A DNA stretch of 64,000 nt, from NCBI RefSeq assembly GCF_023734095.1, contig NZ_AP024620.1, forward strand, positions 3,158,501 through 3,222,500, read 5' to 3'. This document shows positions 1-10,857 of this stretch, piece after piece. The stretch comes from Moorella sp. Hama-1 (lineage in GTDB: Bacteria; Bacillota; DSM-521; Neomoorellales; Neomoorellaceae). Below the pieces are notes generated by a model. The model did not search any database, was not told the origin of the DNA, and saw nothing but the letters and a program-made list of their open reading frames with translations. A program made the position numbers and the translations under genes. Within the stretch, counting starts at the first letter, position 1, and each line of letters starts with the position of its first letter.

Positions 1-464
1 CCCTTCAGGCGGCCTGTAGCTTCCGCCTCAACGTTGCCTTTATTGACGGTGATGCTGGCTCCCAAGGCGGCCATTCCCTTCAGGTGCAGGTCAATGGGCC
101 GGGCGCCGATGGCGCATCCCCCGGGGAGGGAGACCTTCACCCGGCCGAAGCGGGCCAGGAGGGGACCCATGACCAGGAAGGAGGCCCGCATGCGCCGGAC
201 GTACTCATAGGGTGGCTCCATCTTTTGAATTGAACCGGCGTTGATACGCAGGTTATTAATTCCATCGGGGTAGACTTTGGCGCCCATTTCGCCAATAACG
301 CCGCACATGGTATCGACATCCGCCAGGCGGGGGATATCTTCCAGGTAACACTCGTCGCCCGTCAGTAGACAGGCGGCGATAATAGGCAGGACGGCATTCT
401 TGGAACCGCTGACCGTCACCCGTCCCTGCAGCCGCGTCCGGCCCTCTATAACTATTGCCTCCAA
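1..464 (-). CDS. murA: MurA, N-terminal part (runs off left edge)
   Basis: UDP-N-acetylglucosamine 1-carboxyvinyltransferase transfers enolpyruvate from PEP to UDP-GlcNAc, the first committed cytoplasmic step of peptidoglycan synthesis. About 154 N-terminal residues are present. The substrate-binding Lys-Asn pair is at residues 22-23 (motif SGSKNAVLP), and the catalytic Cys that PEP and fosfomycin attack is near residue 117 in PGGCAIGARP. The start is a TTG at 464 following an AGGG-type ribosome site; I see no in-frame ATG nearby. The gene lies directly downstream of a YwmB-like gene and the ATP synthase operon, as in Bacillus. The C-terminal two thirds lie outside the window, so the paralogue (MurA1 or MurA2) is not decided. 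Confidence 0.93.
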   Translation of the reverse strand, partial: MEAIVIEGRTRLQGRVTVSGSKNAVLPIIAACLLTGDECYLEDIPRLADVDTMCGVIGEMGAKVYPDGINNLRINAGSIQKMEPPYEYVRRMRASFLVMGPLLARFGRVKVSLPGGCAIGARPIDLHLKGMAALGASITVNKGNVEAEATGRLK

Positions 465-508
465 TTTCCCTAGCCCCTTTTGGATTTTTATCTTTACAAT
501 TAAGGTCT

Positions 509-517
509 ATTATAACA
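509..517 (-). promoter_or_regulatory. Extended -10 promoter for murA
   Basis: On the minus strand the 9-mer TGTTATAAT is an extended -10 element (TGnTATAAT) about 45 nt upstream of the murA TTG start, in the gap after the YwmB-like gene. No good -35 is visible, as expected for an extended -10 promoter. It would let murA be transcribed separately from the upstream operon. Confidence 0.5.
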
Positions 518-525
518 TATACTTT

Positions 526-1404
526 TTAGTACTCGCCACCCAAAAGGGGAGAACCGAGATGTAAATAGGTATTCCCGTCGGTGGTATGAAAACGCAGGGC
601 GACATTAACGTTGACCTCCCGCCCGGCCACAGCCAGGGACCGGGGCAGGCGGTTCGAGTAAGCACTGATACTCAAGAGTTCGTCATCCTCCACCCCTTCT
701 ACCTTCCGGGCCTCCAGGGCCGCCAGGACGGCCCTGGCCCTTTGCTGCCTTTCTGCTCCCGTCAGCTTGCCGGGGATAACGCCAATGAGACCATAGGTCA
801 GGTGGGGATCGACCTGCCAGGGCCGGAAGGCCGCCCTGACCTTCCCCTGCCAGGCGACCATCTCCCCTTCCCCGTTGCGGGGTTCGCCCGTCAAATCCAG
901 GAGCAGGTAGGTCTCGCCGTCGACACCGGACCCGGCCAGGCTCTGGACGGAGAGGAAGAGCTTGACCCCGGGCTGCAGTTCCCCTTCCCAGGTGCTGCTG
1001 TGGAACTTCTCCGTATCCTGGCATTTAAGCCCGGAGCCAGCCCCCGGGTCTAGGCCCAGGCCGGTTACGGCCTGCTGCGCCAGGCCGGCGACGGTTTCGG
1101 CGTCAGTGAAGCTGGTGTTCAAGCGGCCCCAGGCCTCCAGGTGCAGGCTCTCCAGGCGGGCGCCGCTGGCATTCAGGGCGGCAAAAAGCAGGCGGGGCGT
1201 CACCTCATCCCCGGCCGCCGGCTGGCCTGACGAGCCTGCCTGGCCGGCAGGGAGGGTTACCCCGGCCAGGGGGCTGCGCACAACCCGCGGCAGGAAGAGA
1301 TAGCTGGCCAGCAGGCCCCCGGCCAGGCTGAGGAACAGGATAACGAGGAGCAGTTTCGGCCAGGTAAATTGAGGATACTTAAGATGAAAGCGCCACCGGA
1401 ACAA
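526..1404 (-). CDS. YwmB-like membrane-anchored protein
   Basis: A 292-residue protein with one hydrophobic segment at about residues 17-38 followed by a soluble extracytoplasmic part, so it is probably anchored in the membrane with the bulk outside. Assignment to the YwmB (TATA-box-binding-like fold, DUF1779) family rests on size, topology and position between atpC and murA, the place ywmB occupies in Bacillus subtilis. No catalytic motif is visible. The start is a TTG at 1404; its ribosome site (AGGGGG) lies inside the 3' arm of the preceding terminator hairpin. The function is unknown. Confidence 0.6.
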   Translation of the reverse strand: MFRWRFHLKYPQFTWPKLLLVILFLSLAGGLLASYLFLPRVVRSPLAGVTLPAGQAGSSGQPAAGDEVTPRLLFAALNASGARLESLHLEAWGRLNTSFTDAETVAGLAQQAVTGLGLDPGAGSGLKCQDTEKFHSSTWEGELQPGVKLFLSVQSLAGSGVDGETYLLLDLTGEPRNGEGEMVAWQGKVRAAFRPWQVDPHLTYGLIGVIPGKLTGAERQQRARAVLAALEARKVEGVEDDELLSISAYSNRLPRSLAVAGREVNVNVALRFHTTDGNTYLHLGSPLLGGEY

Positions 1405-1407
1405 ATG

Positions 1408-1453
1408 AAAAGCCCCCTTGCAAGAGTAGTGATATTCCTATTCTTGCCAGGGG
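1408..1453 (-). terminator. Terminator after the atp operon
   Basis: A 16-nt arm at 1414-1429 pairs with 1438-1453 (one G-T and a few mismatches) around an 8-nt loop, followed on the minus strand by GCTTTTC. It sits between atpC and the YwmB-like gene. The 3' arm also contains the only plausible ribosome site for the next gene. Confidence 0.65.
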
Positions 1454-1471
1454 ACTGGTGAAATAGACTTC

Positions 1472-1876
1472 TTATAGAGCCCCGGCGGCCTGCAGCCGCG
1501 CTGTGGCCCGCCGCAGGGCGGCTTCGGCCCGGGCGACGTCCAGGCCCGGCGGGCGTTCCCGCAGGCGCTGTTCGGCCCGCTCCCGGGCCTGGCGGGCCCG
1601 GTCAACGTCGATCTCTCCCGCCCTTTCCGCCGTGTCGGCCAGGATAATCACCCGGTCCGGGCCGGCTTCCAGGAAACCGCCGGAAACGGCCAGTCGTTCC
1701 TCCCCGCCTGCCTGCTGGCGGCAGGTGACGACCCCGGCCTGCAGGGGCGTAATCAGGGGGGCGTGTTCCGGCAGGACGCCCAGGTAACCCTGGACGCCGG
1801 GGGCCGTAACGCTGGTGGCCTCCGCCTGCAGGACCACCCGCTCGGGGGTTATGATCTCCAGGTTGAGGGCGGCCAT
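1472..1876 (-). CDS. atpC: ATP synthase epsilon subunit
   Basis: Epsilon subunit of the F1 central stalk, linking rotation of the c-ring and gamma to the catalytic head and inhibiting ATP hydrolysis. The 134 residues match the family: an N-terminal beta-sandwich (LNLEIITPERVVLQAEA through the residue 80s) and a C-terminal helical hairpin rich in Arg, Ala and Glu. It starts immediately after the atpD stop and is the last gene of the operon, followed by a terminator. Confidence 0.97.
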   Translation of the reverse strand: MAALNLEIITPERVVLQAEATSVTAPGVQGYLGVLPEHAPLITPLQAGVVTCRQQAGGEERLAVSGGFLEAGPDRVIILADTAERAGEIDVDRARQARERAEQRLRERPPGLDVARAEAALRRATARLQAAGAL

Positions 1877-4128
<2,252 letters not shown>

Positions 4129-4143
4129 GCCGGCTCACCACCT

Positions 4144-5667
4144 TTATGCTTCCCCGGCAGCGGTAAAGCTGCCTTTGAAGTCTTCAATGCTCTTTTTCAG
4201 CTGTTCCTGGAGGTTATCGTCCAGCTGGCGCTTCTCCCGGATGCCCTGCAGGACCTCCGGGCGCTCGTTACGGAGGAAGCGCAGAAAGTCCTTTTCAAAA
4301 ACCCGGACCCGGTCCACCGGCAGGTCGTCCAGGAAACCGTTAATGGCGGCGTAGAGGACGACTATCTGCTCCTCGACGGGCATGGGCTGGTACTGGTCCT
4401 GTTTCAACATCTCCATCATGCGCTCGCCCCGGGCCAGCCGGGCCTGGGTGGCTTTATCCAGGTCGGAACCGAACTGGGCGAAGGCCGCCAGCTCGCGGTA
4501 CTGGGCCAGGTCCAACCGCAGACGGCCGGCCACCTGTTTCATGGCCTTGATCTGGGCGGCACCGCCCACCCGGGATACCGAGAGGCCGACGTTGATGGCC
4601 GGGCGCTGGCCGGCATAGAAAAGGTCGGACTCCAGGAAGATCTGGCCGTCGGTGATGGAGATGACGTTGGTCGGGATGTAGGCGGAGACGTCGCCGGCCT
4701 GGGTCTCAATGACCGGCAGGGCGGTAAGGGAACCGCCACCCAGGGAATCGTTGAGGCGGGCGGCCCGCTCCAAGAGCCGGGAATGGAGATAGAAGACATC
4801 GCCGGGGTAGGCCTCCCGGCCCGGCGGCCGGCGCAGCAGCAGGGAGAGTTCCCGGTAGGCCGCCGCGTGCTTGGAGAGGTCGTCGTAAATACAGAGCACG
4901 TCCCGGTGTTCCTCGTACATGAAGTATTCGCCCATGGCGCAACCGGCGTAAGGGGCGATATACAGTAAGGGCGCCGGTTCGCTGGCCGTTGCCATTACGA
5001 CGATGGTGTAGGCCATGGCCCCGGCCTCTTCCAGGCGCTGGACCACGTTGGCCACGGTGGAGGCCTTCTGGCCGATGGCTACGTAGATGCAGATAACGTT
5101 CTGGCCCTTCTGGTTGATGATGGTATCCACGGCGATGGCTGTCTTCCCCGTCTGGCGGTCGCCGATGATCAGCTCCCGCTGGCCACGGCCGATGGGGACC
5201 ATGGAGTCAATGGCTTTTAAGCCGGTTTGCAAGGGCGTGTTGACCGGCTGGCGGTAAACCACGCCCGGCGCCGGGGATTCTACCGGGCGGTATTTCTGGG
5301 CTTTGATGGGCCCTTTGCCGTCTACGGGCTGGCCCATGGCGTTAACCACCCGGCCGATGAGGGCTTCACCCACCGGCACCTCGACAATGCGCCCGGTTCG
5401 CTTGACCTGATCGCCTTCTTTGATATGGGTATAGGGGCCGAGGATAACCGCCCCCACGTTATCTTCTTCCAGGTTCAGGACCATGCCGGAGACATCCCCC
5501 GGGAACTCCAGCAGCTCGCCGGCCATGGCCCGGTCCAGGCCGTAGATGCGGGCAATGCCGTCACCGACCTGGGTCACGGTGCCCACCTCGGCCATTTCTA
5601 CTTCCAGCTGGTATTGTTCAATCTGGTTCTTTAAAATACTAGTTATCTCATCGGGTCGAATGCTCAA
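4144..5667 (-). CDS. atpA: ATP synthase alpha subunit
   Basis: Non-catalytic nucleotide-binding alpha subunit of F1, 507 residues, normal length. The P-loop GDRQTGKT is near residue 169 and the arginine-finger region follows the family pattern ([10 protein letters not shown] near residue 370). It sits between atpH and atpG in the standard order. Confidence 0.99.
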   Translation of the reverse strand: MSIRPDEITSILKNQIEQYQLEVEMAEVGTVTQVGDGIARIYGLDRAMAGELLEFPGDVSGMVLNLEEDNVGAVILGPYTHIKEGDQVKRTGRIVEVPVGEALIGRVVNAMGQPVDGKGPIKAQKYRPVESPAPGVVYRQPVNTPLQTGLKAIDSMVPIGRGQRELIIGDRQTGKTAIAVDTIINQKGQNVICIYVAIGQKASTVANVVQRLEEAGAMAYTIVVMATASEPAPLLYIAPYAGCAMGEYFMYEEHRDVLCIYDDLSKHAAAYRELSLLLRRPPGREAYPGDVFYLHSRLLERAARLNDSLGGGSLTALPVIETQAGDVSAYIPTNVISITDGQIFLESDLFYAGQRPAINVGLSVSRVGGAAQIKAMKQVAGRLRLDLAQYRELAAFAQFGSDLDKATQARLARGERMMEMLKQDQYQPMPVEEQIVVLYAAINGFLDDLPVDRVRVFEKDFLRFLRNERPEVLQGIREKRQLDDNLQEQLKKSIEDFKGSFTAAGEA

Positions 5668-5734
5668 TGCTACTTTTCACCCCTTTGCCCTGCTCGCTAT
5701 CATTTAGCCCGGTTCGACTCCCCCGAAACCAGGT

Positions 5735-6271
5735 TTAAGCCCTTTTCAGGTGTTCACCCAGGAGTTCCAGTTTCTTCTTCAAGCTCGCATCGAGAACACG
5801 ATCCCCCAGGCGGATCACCAGCCCGCCAATCAGGGCCGGGTTGACCCGGCTGGTAAGGCGGATGTTCTGCCTGGTGGCAGCGGCCAGGCGTTCCTTTAGA
5901 CCGGCCAGGATATCCTCACGTAAAGGGATCGCCGAGGTTACCTCCACGGGCAGGATATGCTCGGCCTGGTCCACCAGGCGGCGGAACTGGGCAGCCATCT
6001 CCGGCAGTGCCCGTTCCCGACCCCGGGCCAGGACCAGGTGGAGGAAGTTTTTTAAGGCCGGCGCCAGTTCGGGGAAGATGGTATCCACTAGTTTCTGCTT
6101 TTCCTTGATCGGGATTAACTGGTGGTAGAGGACCCGGCGGAAATCCCGGTCGGCGGCCAGGGCTGTGCTTACTTGTTCCAGGGCGGCGGCCATCGTGCTG
6201 GTAGTACCCTGCTCCCGGGCAATATTAAAAAGGGCGCGGGCATAGCGCCGGGCAACAATTTGCTCGCTCAT
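5735..6271 (-). CDS. atpH: ATP synthase delta subunit
   Basis: Peripheral-stalk delta subunit joining the b dimer to the top of F1, 178 residues. The N-terminal helical domain begins with IVARRYARALFNIA, typical of the family, and the C-terminal part has the conserved LIGGLVIRLGDRVLDASL segment. Its start codon overlaps the atpF stop by 4 nt (ATGA), implying translational coupling. Confidence 0.97.
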   Translation of the reverse strand: MSEQIVARRYARALFNIAREQGTTSTMAAALEQVSTALAADRDFRRVLYHQLIPIKEKQKLVDTIFPELAPALKNFLHLVLARGRERALPEMAAQFRRLVDQAEHILPVEVTSAIPLREDILAGLKERLAAATRQNIRLTSRVNPALIGGLVIRLGDRVLDASLKKKLELLGEHLKRA

Positions 6272-6774
6272 TGCAGTCGCTCCACCTCAGCCAGGGCTTC
6301 CCGGGCCAGCCGTTCCTGATCGTCGGGCGTCAGAGAACGTTCCAGGACCTTGCTGGCCGCCAGCACCGCCAGGCTGGCGGCTTCGCTGCGGATGGCCGCC
6401 AGGGCCTTGCTCTTTTCGCCTTCAATCTCGCCCCGGGCCTGTTCCAGGGTCCGTTCGGCCTCCTCCCGGGCCCGGTTGATGATCTCCGTCCGGGTCTCCT
6501 CAGCCATTTTGGCCGCCCGGTCCAGGATGGTCTGGGCCTCCTGCCGGGCACCCTGGAGCTGCTGCCGGTACTCGGCCAGGATGTTTTCTGCCTTTTCCCT
6601 GGCCGCCGCCGCATCGTTCAGGTTGCCCTCAATCCTGGCCTCGCGGTCGGCCAGGATTTTGCCCAGGGGCTTGTACAGGAATACGTAAAGCAGCCCCATG
6701 ACTACCAGCAAATTTATAGCCTGAAACAAAAAGGTCCAGGGATTAAAGTTCAGGGCCTGGAAAATCGCCTGCAC
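6268..6774 (-). CDS. atpF: ATP synthase b subunit
   Basis: Peripheral-stalk b subunit, 168 residues. One membrane helix at about residues 12-33 is followed by a long charged, Ala-rich helix of the kind that forms the right-handed b2 coiled coil. The ribosome site GGAGGG lies just upstream, right after two competing hairpins in the atpE-atpF gap. The gene overlaps atpH by 4 nt. Confidence 0.97.
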   Translation of the reverse strand: MQAIFQALNFNPWTFLFQAINLLVVMGLLYVFLYKPLGKILADREARIEGNLNDAAAAREKAENILAEYRQQLQGARQEAQTILDRAAKMAEETRTEIINRAREEAERTLEQARGEIEGEKSKALAAIRSEAASLAVLAASKVLERSLTPDDQERLAREALAEVERLQ

Positions 6775-6788
6775 AGGCTTACCCTCCT

Positions 6789-6855
6789 TTCGCTATTCCC
6801 CTATTCCCCATAGGATAGGGGCGAATAGGAGTGCCTGTCGCCGTCCTATTCGCCC
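6789..6855 (-). promoter_or_regulatory. Two overlapping hairpins between atpE and atpF
   Basis: GGGCGAATAGGA at 6819-6830 is perfectly complementary to 6844-6855 (12-bp stem, 13-nt loop). A second possible hairpin pairs CCCCTAT with ATAGGGG across about 6798-6821 and shares bases with the first, so both cannot form fully at once. The second one ends shortly before the atpF ribosome site. Neither has a T-tract, so this looks more like an mRNA processing, stability or translation-control element than a terminator. Confidence 0.5.
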
Positions 6856-6866
6856 GCAGCTGCTCC

Positions 6867-7091
6867 TTAGAGCTTGGTCCACATGAGGATGGCAATAACG
6901 AAGGAAAAGAGGGTCAGGGCTTCCATAAAGGCCAGGGCCAGGAGCAGGGTTGTCCGAATGTCACCGCTGGCTTCGGGCTGGCGGGCCATACCCTCCAGAG
7001 CACCCCGCGAAGCGATACCTTGACCCAGGGCCGAACCCAGGGCGGCCAGGCCGATGGCCAGGCCGACGCCGATGAAACCTAATGCCGTCAT
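6867..7091 (-). CDS. atpE: ATP synthase c subunit (proton type)
   Basis: Membrane rotor-ring subunit, 74 residues, two membrane helices. The ion-binding Glu is residue 57 in [10 protein letters not shown], followed by Ala-Leu instead of the Ser-Thr pair of sodium-binding rings; Gln24 is present. By this motif it is a proton-type ring, unlike the sodium-dependent enzyme of Acetobacterium. The polar loop carries the conserved Arg-Gln-Pro (MARQPEA). It is separated from atpF by a strong intercistronic hairpin. Confidence 0.96.
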   Translation of the reverse strand: MTALGFIGVGLAIGLAALGSALGQGIASRGALEGMARQPEASGDIRTTLLLALAFMEALTLFSFVIAILMWTKL

Positions 7092-7132
7092 GTTTATCCT
7101 CCTTATATATTAAGATGAAATATAAATAAGGC

Positions 7133-7816
7133 TTAATGCCCGTGGATAAAGTTAGCAATATAAGTAACCGTCAACAGGGTAAAGACAAAGGCCTGGATGG
7201 TACCCATTAGGACTCCCAGAAGCATGATGGGGGTCGGCAACAGGAAAGGTATCATCAGGAATAAAATAGTAACCACCATCTCTTCGCCAAACAGGTTGCC
7301 GAAGAGACGGAGGGAAAGGGAGACCGGTTTGACCAGTTCTTCGATAACGTTTAAAGGAAAGAGGAAGGGCGCCGGCTGGAAGAAATGCCGGATATAGCCC
7401 CCCAGGCCCAGCTTGCGGATGCCGATGAGCTGAACCAGGATGATGGTGGTAACGGCAAAGGCCGCCGTGGTGGAGAGGTCCATGGTGGGGGGTTTCATGC
7501 CCGGGATAAACCAGGAGAGGTTCAGACTCAAGATAAAGACAAAGAGGGTAGCCACCAGGGGTAAATACCGCCGCCCCTCTTTACCCATGGCCTCTTCCAG
7601 GAGGCCATAGAAAAACTCCAGGAGCATCTCCAGAACATGCTGAACACCCCGGGGAATAAAGCTAATTTTCCTGGTCGCGAGGAAAATGCCGGCCAGTAAT
7701 AGGACCATAATAATCCAGGTGTTAACGACGGTAGAGTAAATGGGAATTGGGCCCAGGTGAAAGATTTCAACCGGGCGGACGTGCGCCATAATCTCGCCCA
7801 GAGCGCGCAGACCCAA
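7133..7816 (-). CDS. atpB: ATP synthase a subunit
   Basis: Membrane stator subunit that forms the ion half-channels, 227 residues with five to six membrane helices. The essential Arg is in SLRLFGNLFGEE, and later helices match the family. I chose the TTG at 7816 because an AGGAGG ribosome site sits 9 nt upstream; the alternative ATG at 7789 has only a weak site. With this start the gene overlaps atpI by about 50 nt. Confidence 0.96.
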   Translation of the reverse strand: MGLRALGEIMAHVRPVEIFHLGPIPIYSTVVNTWIIMVLLLAGIFLATRKISFIPRGVQHVLEMLLEFFYGLLEEAMGKEGRRYLPLVATLFVFILSLNLSWFIPGMKPPTMDLSTTAAFAVTTIILVQLIGIRKLGLGGYIRHFFQPAPFLFPLNVIEELVKPVSLSLRLFGNLFGEEMVVTILFLMIPFLLPTPIMLLGVLMGTIQAFVFTLLTVTYIANFIHGH

Positions 7817-8198
7817 TGTTTTTTCCCTCCTTTCCCAGGATGATCAAGGCCGCCTGCCCCATATGGACCGCGACCTGGAGAACCAGGCCGGTAAGAACTC
7901 CGAAGAGGGTTTCTATACCTTGGATGATTACGGACAGGGTCAGCAAGGTCAGGGAGACTCCCGTTCTGACCAGGGAACGAAACATTAAACTATTTAAAGA
8001 TCGCAGGGGATCCAGGTTGCGGGGATTATGGGCTACCGCCACCTGCCAGCGCAACATCAAGAGTGACGTCAGGGAACCCGCCCCCAGCCCGGCAACATAA
8101 TAGTAATAGCCCCCGGCCAGGGCGGCCATTGCTATCAAGGCGGCCAGGGCCAGCATCATTTTTTCAGTCGCGTTTTGTCCGTTCCTTATCCCTGGCAT
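7767..8198 (-). CDS. atpI: ATP synthase subunit I
   Basis: Small hydrophobic protein of up to 143 residues with four predicted membrane helices, in the usual atpI position before atpB. The AtpI/UncI family assists c-ring assembly and interacts with AtpZ. The start is uncertain: the ATG at 8198 overlaps the preceding gene, while the paired ATGs at 8159 and 8156, four nucleotides after that gene's stop, would give a protein about 13 residues shorter by coupled translation. Confidence 0.8.
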   Translation of the reverse strand: MPGIRNGQNATEKMMLALAALIAMAALAGGYYYYVAGLGAGSLTSLLMLRWQVAVAHNPRNLDPLRSLNSLMFRSLVRTGVSLTLLTLSVIIQGIETLFGVLTGLVLQVAVHMGQAALIILGKEGKNIGSARSGRDYGARPPG

Positions 8199-8442
8199 CG
8201 GCCGCCCTGCCCCTGTGATCTCTCTCCAGGACCCGCAGTTCCTTCAGCATGCTGTAAAAACCAACCCCGATGCCCAGCAGGATACCGGCCAGCATCAGCC
8301 AGGGCGCAGTGCCCCAGCGGCGATCCAGCCAGCTCCCCCCGTAAAACCCCAGGAGGATACCTGCCGTCAGGGTAACGCCGAAGGAAAAGGCTACATTGGC
8401 ATACCTGGCGTAATCCCAGTAGTTATGTTTTTTAGCGACCAT
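8164..8442 (-). CDS. atpZ: AtpZ/AtpI family protein
   Basis: A 92-residue protein with two membrane helices (about residues 17-35 and 46-65) and a charged C-terminal tail. The GSWLDRRWGTAPWLMLAGILLGIGVG-type pattern, with the Gly-rich second helix, is typical of AtpZ. It is the first gene of the ATP synthase operon. AtpZ and AtpI homologues in other Firmicutes have been linked to magnesium or calcium handling and ring assembly, but the exact role is not settled. Confidence 0.85.
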   Translation of the reverse strand: MVAKKHNYWDYARYANVAFSFGVTLTAGILLGFYGGSWLDRRWGTAPWLMLAGILLGIGVGFYSMLKELRVLERDHRGRAADARDKERTKRD

Positions 8443-8542
8443 TGATGTTAAGTTGCTGCCTGGAGGAAATTTTTATTCCTTTTTCCTCTTACCTGCCTTA
8501 ACATATTCTCCTTTGATGGCGATATTCCTGCTTGTGAAAGAT

Positions 8543-9718
8543 TTAATTTTTTGGCCTGTTGACCCCCGGTTGAAACTCCTGGGGCCGGGCGACGGTGAGG
8601 CCGAAGTAATGGCGCAGGCCGCCGTGGATGCGCCGGGAGGCCTGGCCGTCGCCGTAGGGGTTGACGGCGTGGGCCATCTGCAGGTAAGCCTGCCGGTCGG
8701 TCAGGAGTTCCTCCGCCGCCGTCAGGATATCCCGGTAGGCGGTGCCCACCAGGCGTACCGTGCCGGCAGTTACGGCCTCCGGCCGTTCCGTGACCTCCCG
8801 CAGGACCAGGACGGGTTTGCCCAGGGCCGGGGCTTCTTCTTGCAGGCCGCCGGAATCTGTCAGAACCAGGTAAGCCCGGTTCATGAGGTTAACGAAGGGC
8901 TCGTAATCCAGGGGCTCGATTAAATAAACCCGGTCCTGGCCGCCCAGGATCTCTCCGGCCAGTTGCCGTACCCTGGGGTTGTAATGGACGGGAAAAACCA
9001 GGGCCGTGTCCGGGTGCCGGTGGATAAGATCCCGCAGGGCGGTGAAGATCTCCTGCAGGGGTTCGCCCCAGTTCTCCCGCCGGTGGGCCGTCACCAGGAT
9101 AACCCGCTTTTGATGGAAGTCAAGTCCCAACAGGCCGTGATCCTGGAAATGGTATTCCTCCCGGATAGTGGCTTTTAGGGCGTCGATGACCGTGTTGCCG
9201 GTGACATAGATCTGCTCCGGGGCGATGCCCTCCCGGAGGAGGTTATCCCTGGCTGTGGCCGTGGGCGCAAAGTGGATATCCGTCAGGGCGCCGGCCAGGC
9301 GGCGGTTCATTTCTTCAGGGAAGGGGGCGTAACGGTCGCCGGTCCGGAGACCCGCTTCAACATGGCCGACGGGTATCTGCTGGTAAAAGGCTGCCAGGGC
9401 GGCGACAAAGGTGGTGGTGGTGTCGCCGTGGACCAGGACCAGGTCCGGTTGGGCCTCCTGGAGGACCCCGGCCAGGCCGTTTAGTGCTTTGGTAGTAATT
9501 TCCTCCAGGGTCTGGCGCGGCCGCATGATGTCCAGGTCATAATCTGGCTGGATCTGGAAGAGGTGCAGGACCTGGTCCAGCATCTCCCGGTGCTGGGCGG
9601 TAACTGCCACCTGGCAGGTGAATTCCTCCGGATGCAGGTTTAATTCTTTGACCACCGGGGCCATCTTGATGGCCTCGGGCCGGGTGCCGAAAACTGTAAG
9701 GATCTTGTAGGGCGGCAT
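8543..9718 (-). CDS. wecB: UDP-GlcNAc 2-epimerase (non-hydrolysing)
   Basis: Interconverts UDP-GlcNAc and UDP-ManNAc for cell-wall teichoic or surface polysaccharide synthesis. With the start at 9718 the protein has 391 residues. It shows the GT-B-like family signatures [10 protein letters not shown] at the N-terminus, VHGDTTTT near residue 92, [10 protein letters not shown] in the middle and [11 protein letters not shown] with ERPEAV near the C-terminus. A longer reading frame opens at 9811, but GGAGG 11 nt before the ATG at 9718 and the family's N-terminus favour the shorter form. Confidence 0.95.
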   Translation of the reverse strand: MPPYKILTVFGTRPEAIKMAPVVKELNLHPEEFTCQVAVTAQHREMLDQVLHLFQIQPDYDLDIMRPRQTLEEITTKALNGLAGVLQEAQPDLVLVHGDTTTTFVAALAAFYQQIPVGHVEAGLRTGDRYAPFPEEMNRRLAGALTDIHFAPTATARDNLLREGIAPEQIYVTGNTVIDALKATIREEYHFQDHGLLGLDFHQKRVILVTAHRRENWGEPLQEIFTALRDLIHRHPDTALVFPVHYNPRVRQLAGEILGGQDRVYLIEPLDYEPFVNLMNRAYLVLTDSGGLQEEAPALGKPVLVLREVTERPEAVTAGTVRLVGTAYRDILTAAEELLTDRQAYLQMAHAVNPYGDGQASRRIHGGLRHYFGLTVARPQEFQPGVNRPKN

Positions 9719-9833
9719 GGGTGTATAAACCTCCGTTAATGTATCAAGTGACGAGGTGCTGTCTTTGTGAGTGTTTGCAATAGGGGTGACATCAACATCC
9801 ATTTTTGGCAAAAGCCTATTATCGAAGAAACCC

Positions 9834-10142
9834 CTACTTCAAATATCCCTTGGCCCGCAGCTTGGCGATGTGTTCCTCCAGGGCCTGCTGGATGTCAACG
9901 CCGTACTCTTCCTCCAGGACGAACATTAAAGAAACGGCCGTCTGGGCAACATCCAGGAGTTCGCGGGTGATGGCGGCCTGAACCGCTGCGGCATCTACCC
10001 GCACCTGTTCGCCGCTCAGGCCCCGGAACTTACCGATGGCCTGGGCCAGCTCGCCGGCCTCCTCCATGAGCTTCAGGGCCGTCGATTCCATGGTCGGGGC
10101 CAGATTGTCCAATTTCGGCAGGGCGATAATCTTCTGCTGCAA
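9834..10142 (-). CDS. MazG-like nucleotide pyrophosphohydrolase
   Basis: A 102-residue all-helical protein with the MazG-type magnesium motif: EEAGELAQA (about residues 27-35) and ELLDVAQ (about residues 61-67). Members hydrolyse non-canonical or excess NTPs to NMP and pyrophosphate; the substrate here cannot be read from sequence. It is preceded by a TATAAT element. Confidence 0.8.
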   Translation of the reverse strand: MQQKIIALPKLDNLAPTMESTALKLMEEAGELAQAIGKFRGLSGEQVRVDAAAVQAAITRELLDVAQTAVSLMFVLEEEYGVDIQQALEEHIAKLRAKGYLK

Positions 10143-10169
10143 GCTTCTCTCCCCCTTGGGCTGCCCTCT

Positions 10170-10175
10170 ATTATA
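10170..10175 (-). promoter_or_regulatory. Candidate -10 element before the mazG-like gene
   Basis: TATAAT on the minus strand about 30 nt upstream of the mazG-like start, in a locally AT-rich stretch (CTATGATATAATAGAGG). The matching -35 hexamer is weak (TCTCCA at 17-nt spacing). It could drive the mazG-like gene and wecB. Confidence 0.35.
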
Positions 10176-10341
10176 TCATAGTGAAGCTCCGTTGGAGACA
10201 TGCCCGGCAGGTTCTTTTTTAAAACAACCGGCATCTCGCAGGGTCCTTCACATTGATCAGGATAGACGCCCATGCCGTTGGCGCGGCACCAGCGGTGGAT
10301 GAAAATGGTAAAACGCACTGTTTTCAGGATAAAACATAGAG

Positions 10342-10365
10342 AAGGATGGTCAACCGACCATCCTT
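10342..10365 (-). terminator. Stem-loop after the dCMP deaminase gene
   Basis: A perfect 10-bp stem (AAGGATGGTC with its complement) around a 4-nt loop, in the roughly 290-nt gap between the dCMP deaminase and mazG-like genes. There is no clean T-run (minus strand continues CTCTATGTTTT), so it may be a weak terminator or a stabilising hairpin. Apart from this stem-loop and the -10 element I see nothing convincing in the gap. Confidence 0.45.
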
Positions 10366-10432
10366 AGCCATAAAGCCTGCCCTTCCATGAATGTTGCCCC
10401 TAGCCTGGCCCGGGTATCAGATGAACCATCCC

Positions 10433-10840
10433 TTAGCGCGGCAGGTGGGCGATCTCCAGGCCGGCTTCCCGGAGCCAGTCATGAGCGACGGGGTAGGACC
10501 GGGCATAGACGAGCCTGCTGATACCCGCCTGGACAATGGTTAGGGCGCAGCGCTCACAGGGGTAATCGGTGACGTACATGGTCGCCCCCTGGCGCTCCTC
10601 CGGCGAGCATTCCAGGAGGGCGTTGATCTCGGCGTGGATGGTACGCAGGCAGTGCTCGCCCTCCATGAGGCAGCCGGCGTCCAGGCAGTGGGGCAGGCCG
10701 TGGGGGGCGCCGTTATAGCCGGTGCCCTTGATGCGCTTATCCTTGACCACCACGGCACCTACGGCCCGCCGGTTGCAGGTGCTGCGGCCGGCCACCTGAA
10801 AGGCGATGTCCAGGAAATACTCGTCCCAGTCTTTCCGCAT
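10433..10840 (-). CDS. Deoxycytidylate deaminase (ComEB type)
   Basis: Converts dCMP to dUMP for thymidylate synthesis. The 135-residue protein has the zinc deaminase signature: HAE in TIHAEINALLEC (proton-shuttling Glu) and the PCxxC pair in TDYPCERCALT. An additional Cys-rich loop (CLDAGCLMEGEHC) is characteristic of ComEB/dCMP deaminases rather than cytidine deaminases. It lies 17 nt after glyA. Confidence 0.9.
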   Translation of the reverse strand: MRKDWDEYFLDIAFQVAGRSTCNRRAVGAVVVKDKRIKGTGYNGAPHGLPHCLDAGCLMEGEHCLRTIHAEINALLECSPEERQGATMYVTDYPCERCALTIVQAGISRLVYARSYPVAHDWLREAGLEIAHLPR

Positions 10841-10857
10841 AAATAATTCACCCTGCT

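Noticed and set aside
10073-10318. 81-codon minus-strand frame overlapping the mazG-like gene
   Set aside because: Half lies antiphase in the mazG-like gene, no good ribosome site, no recognisable protein.
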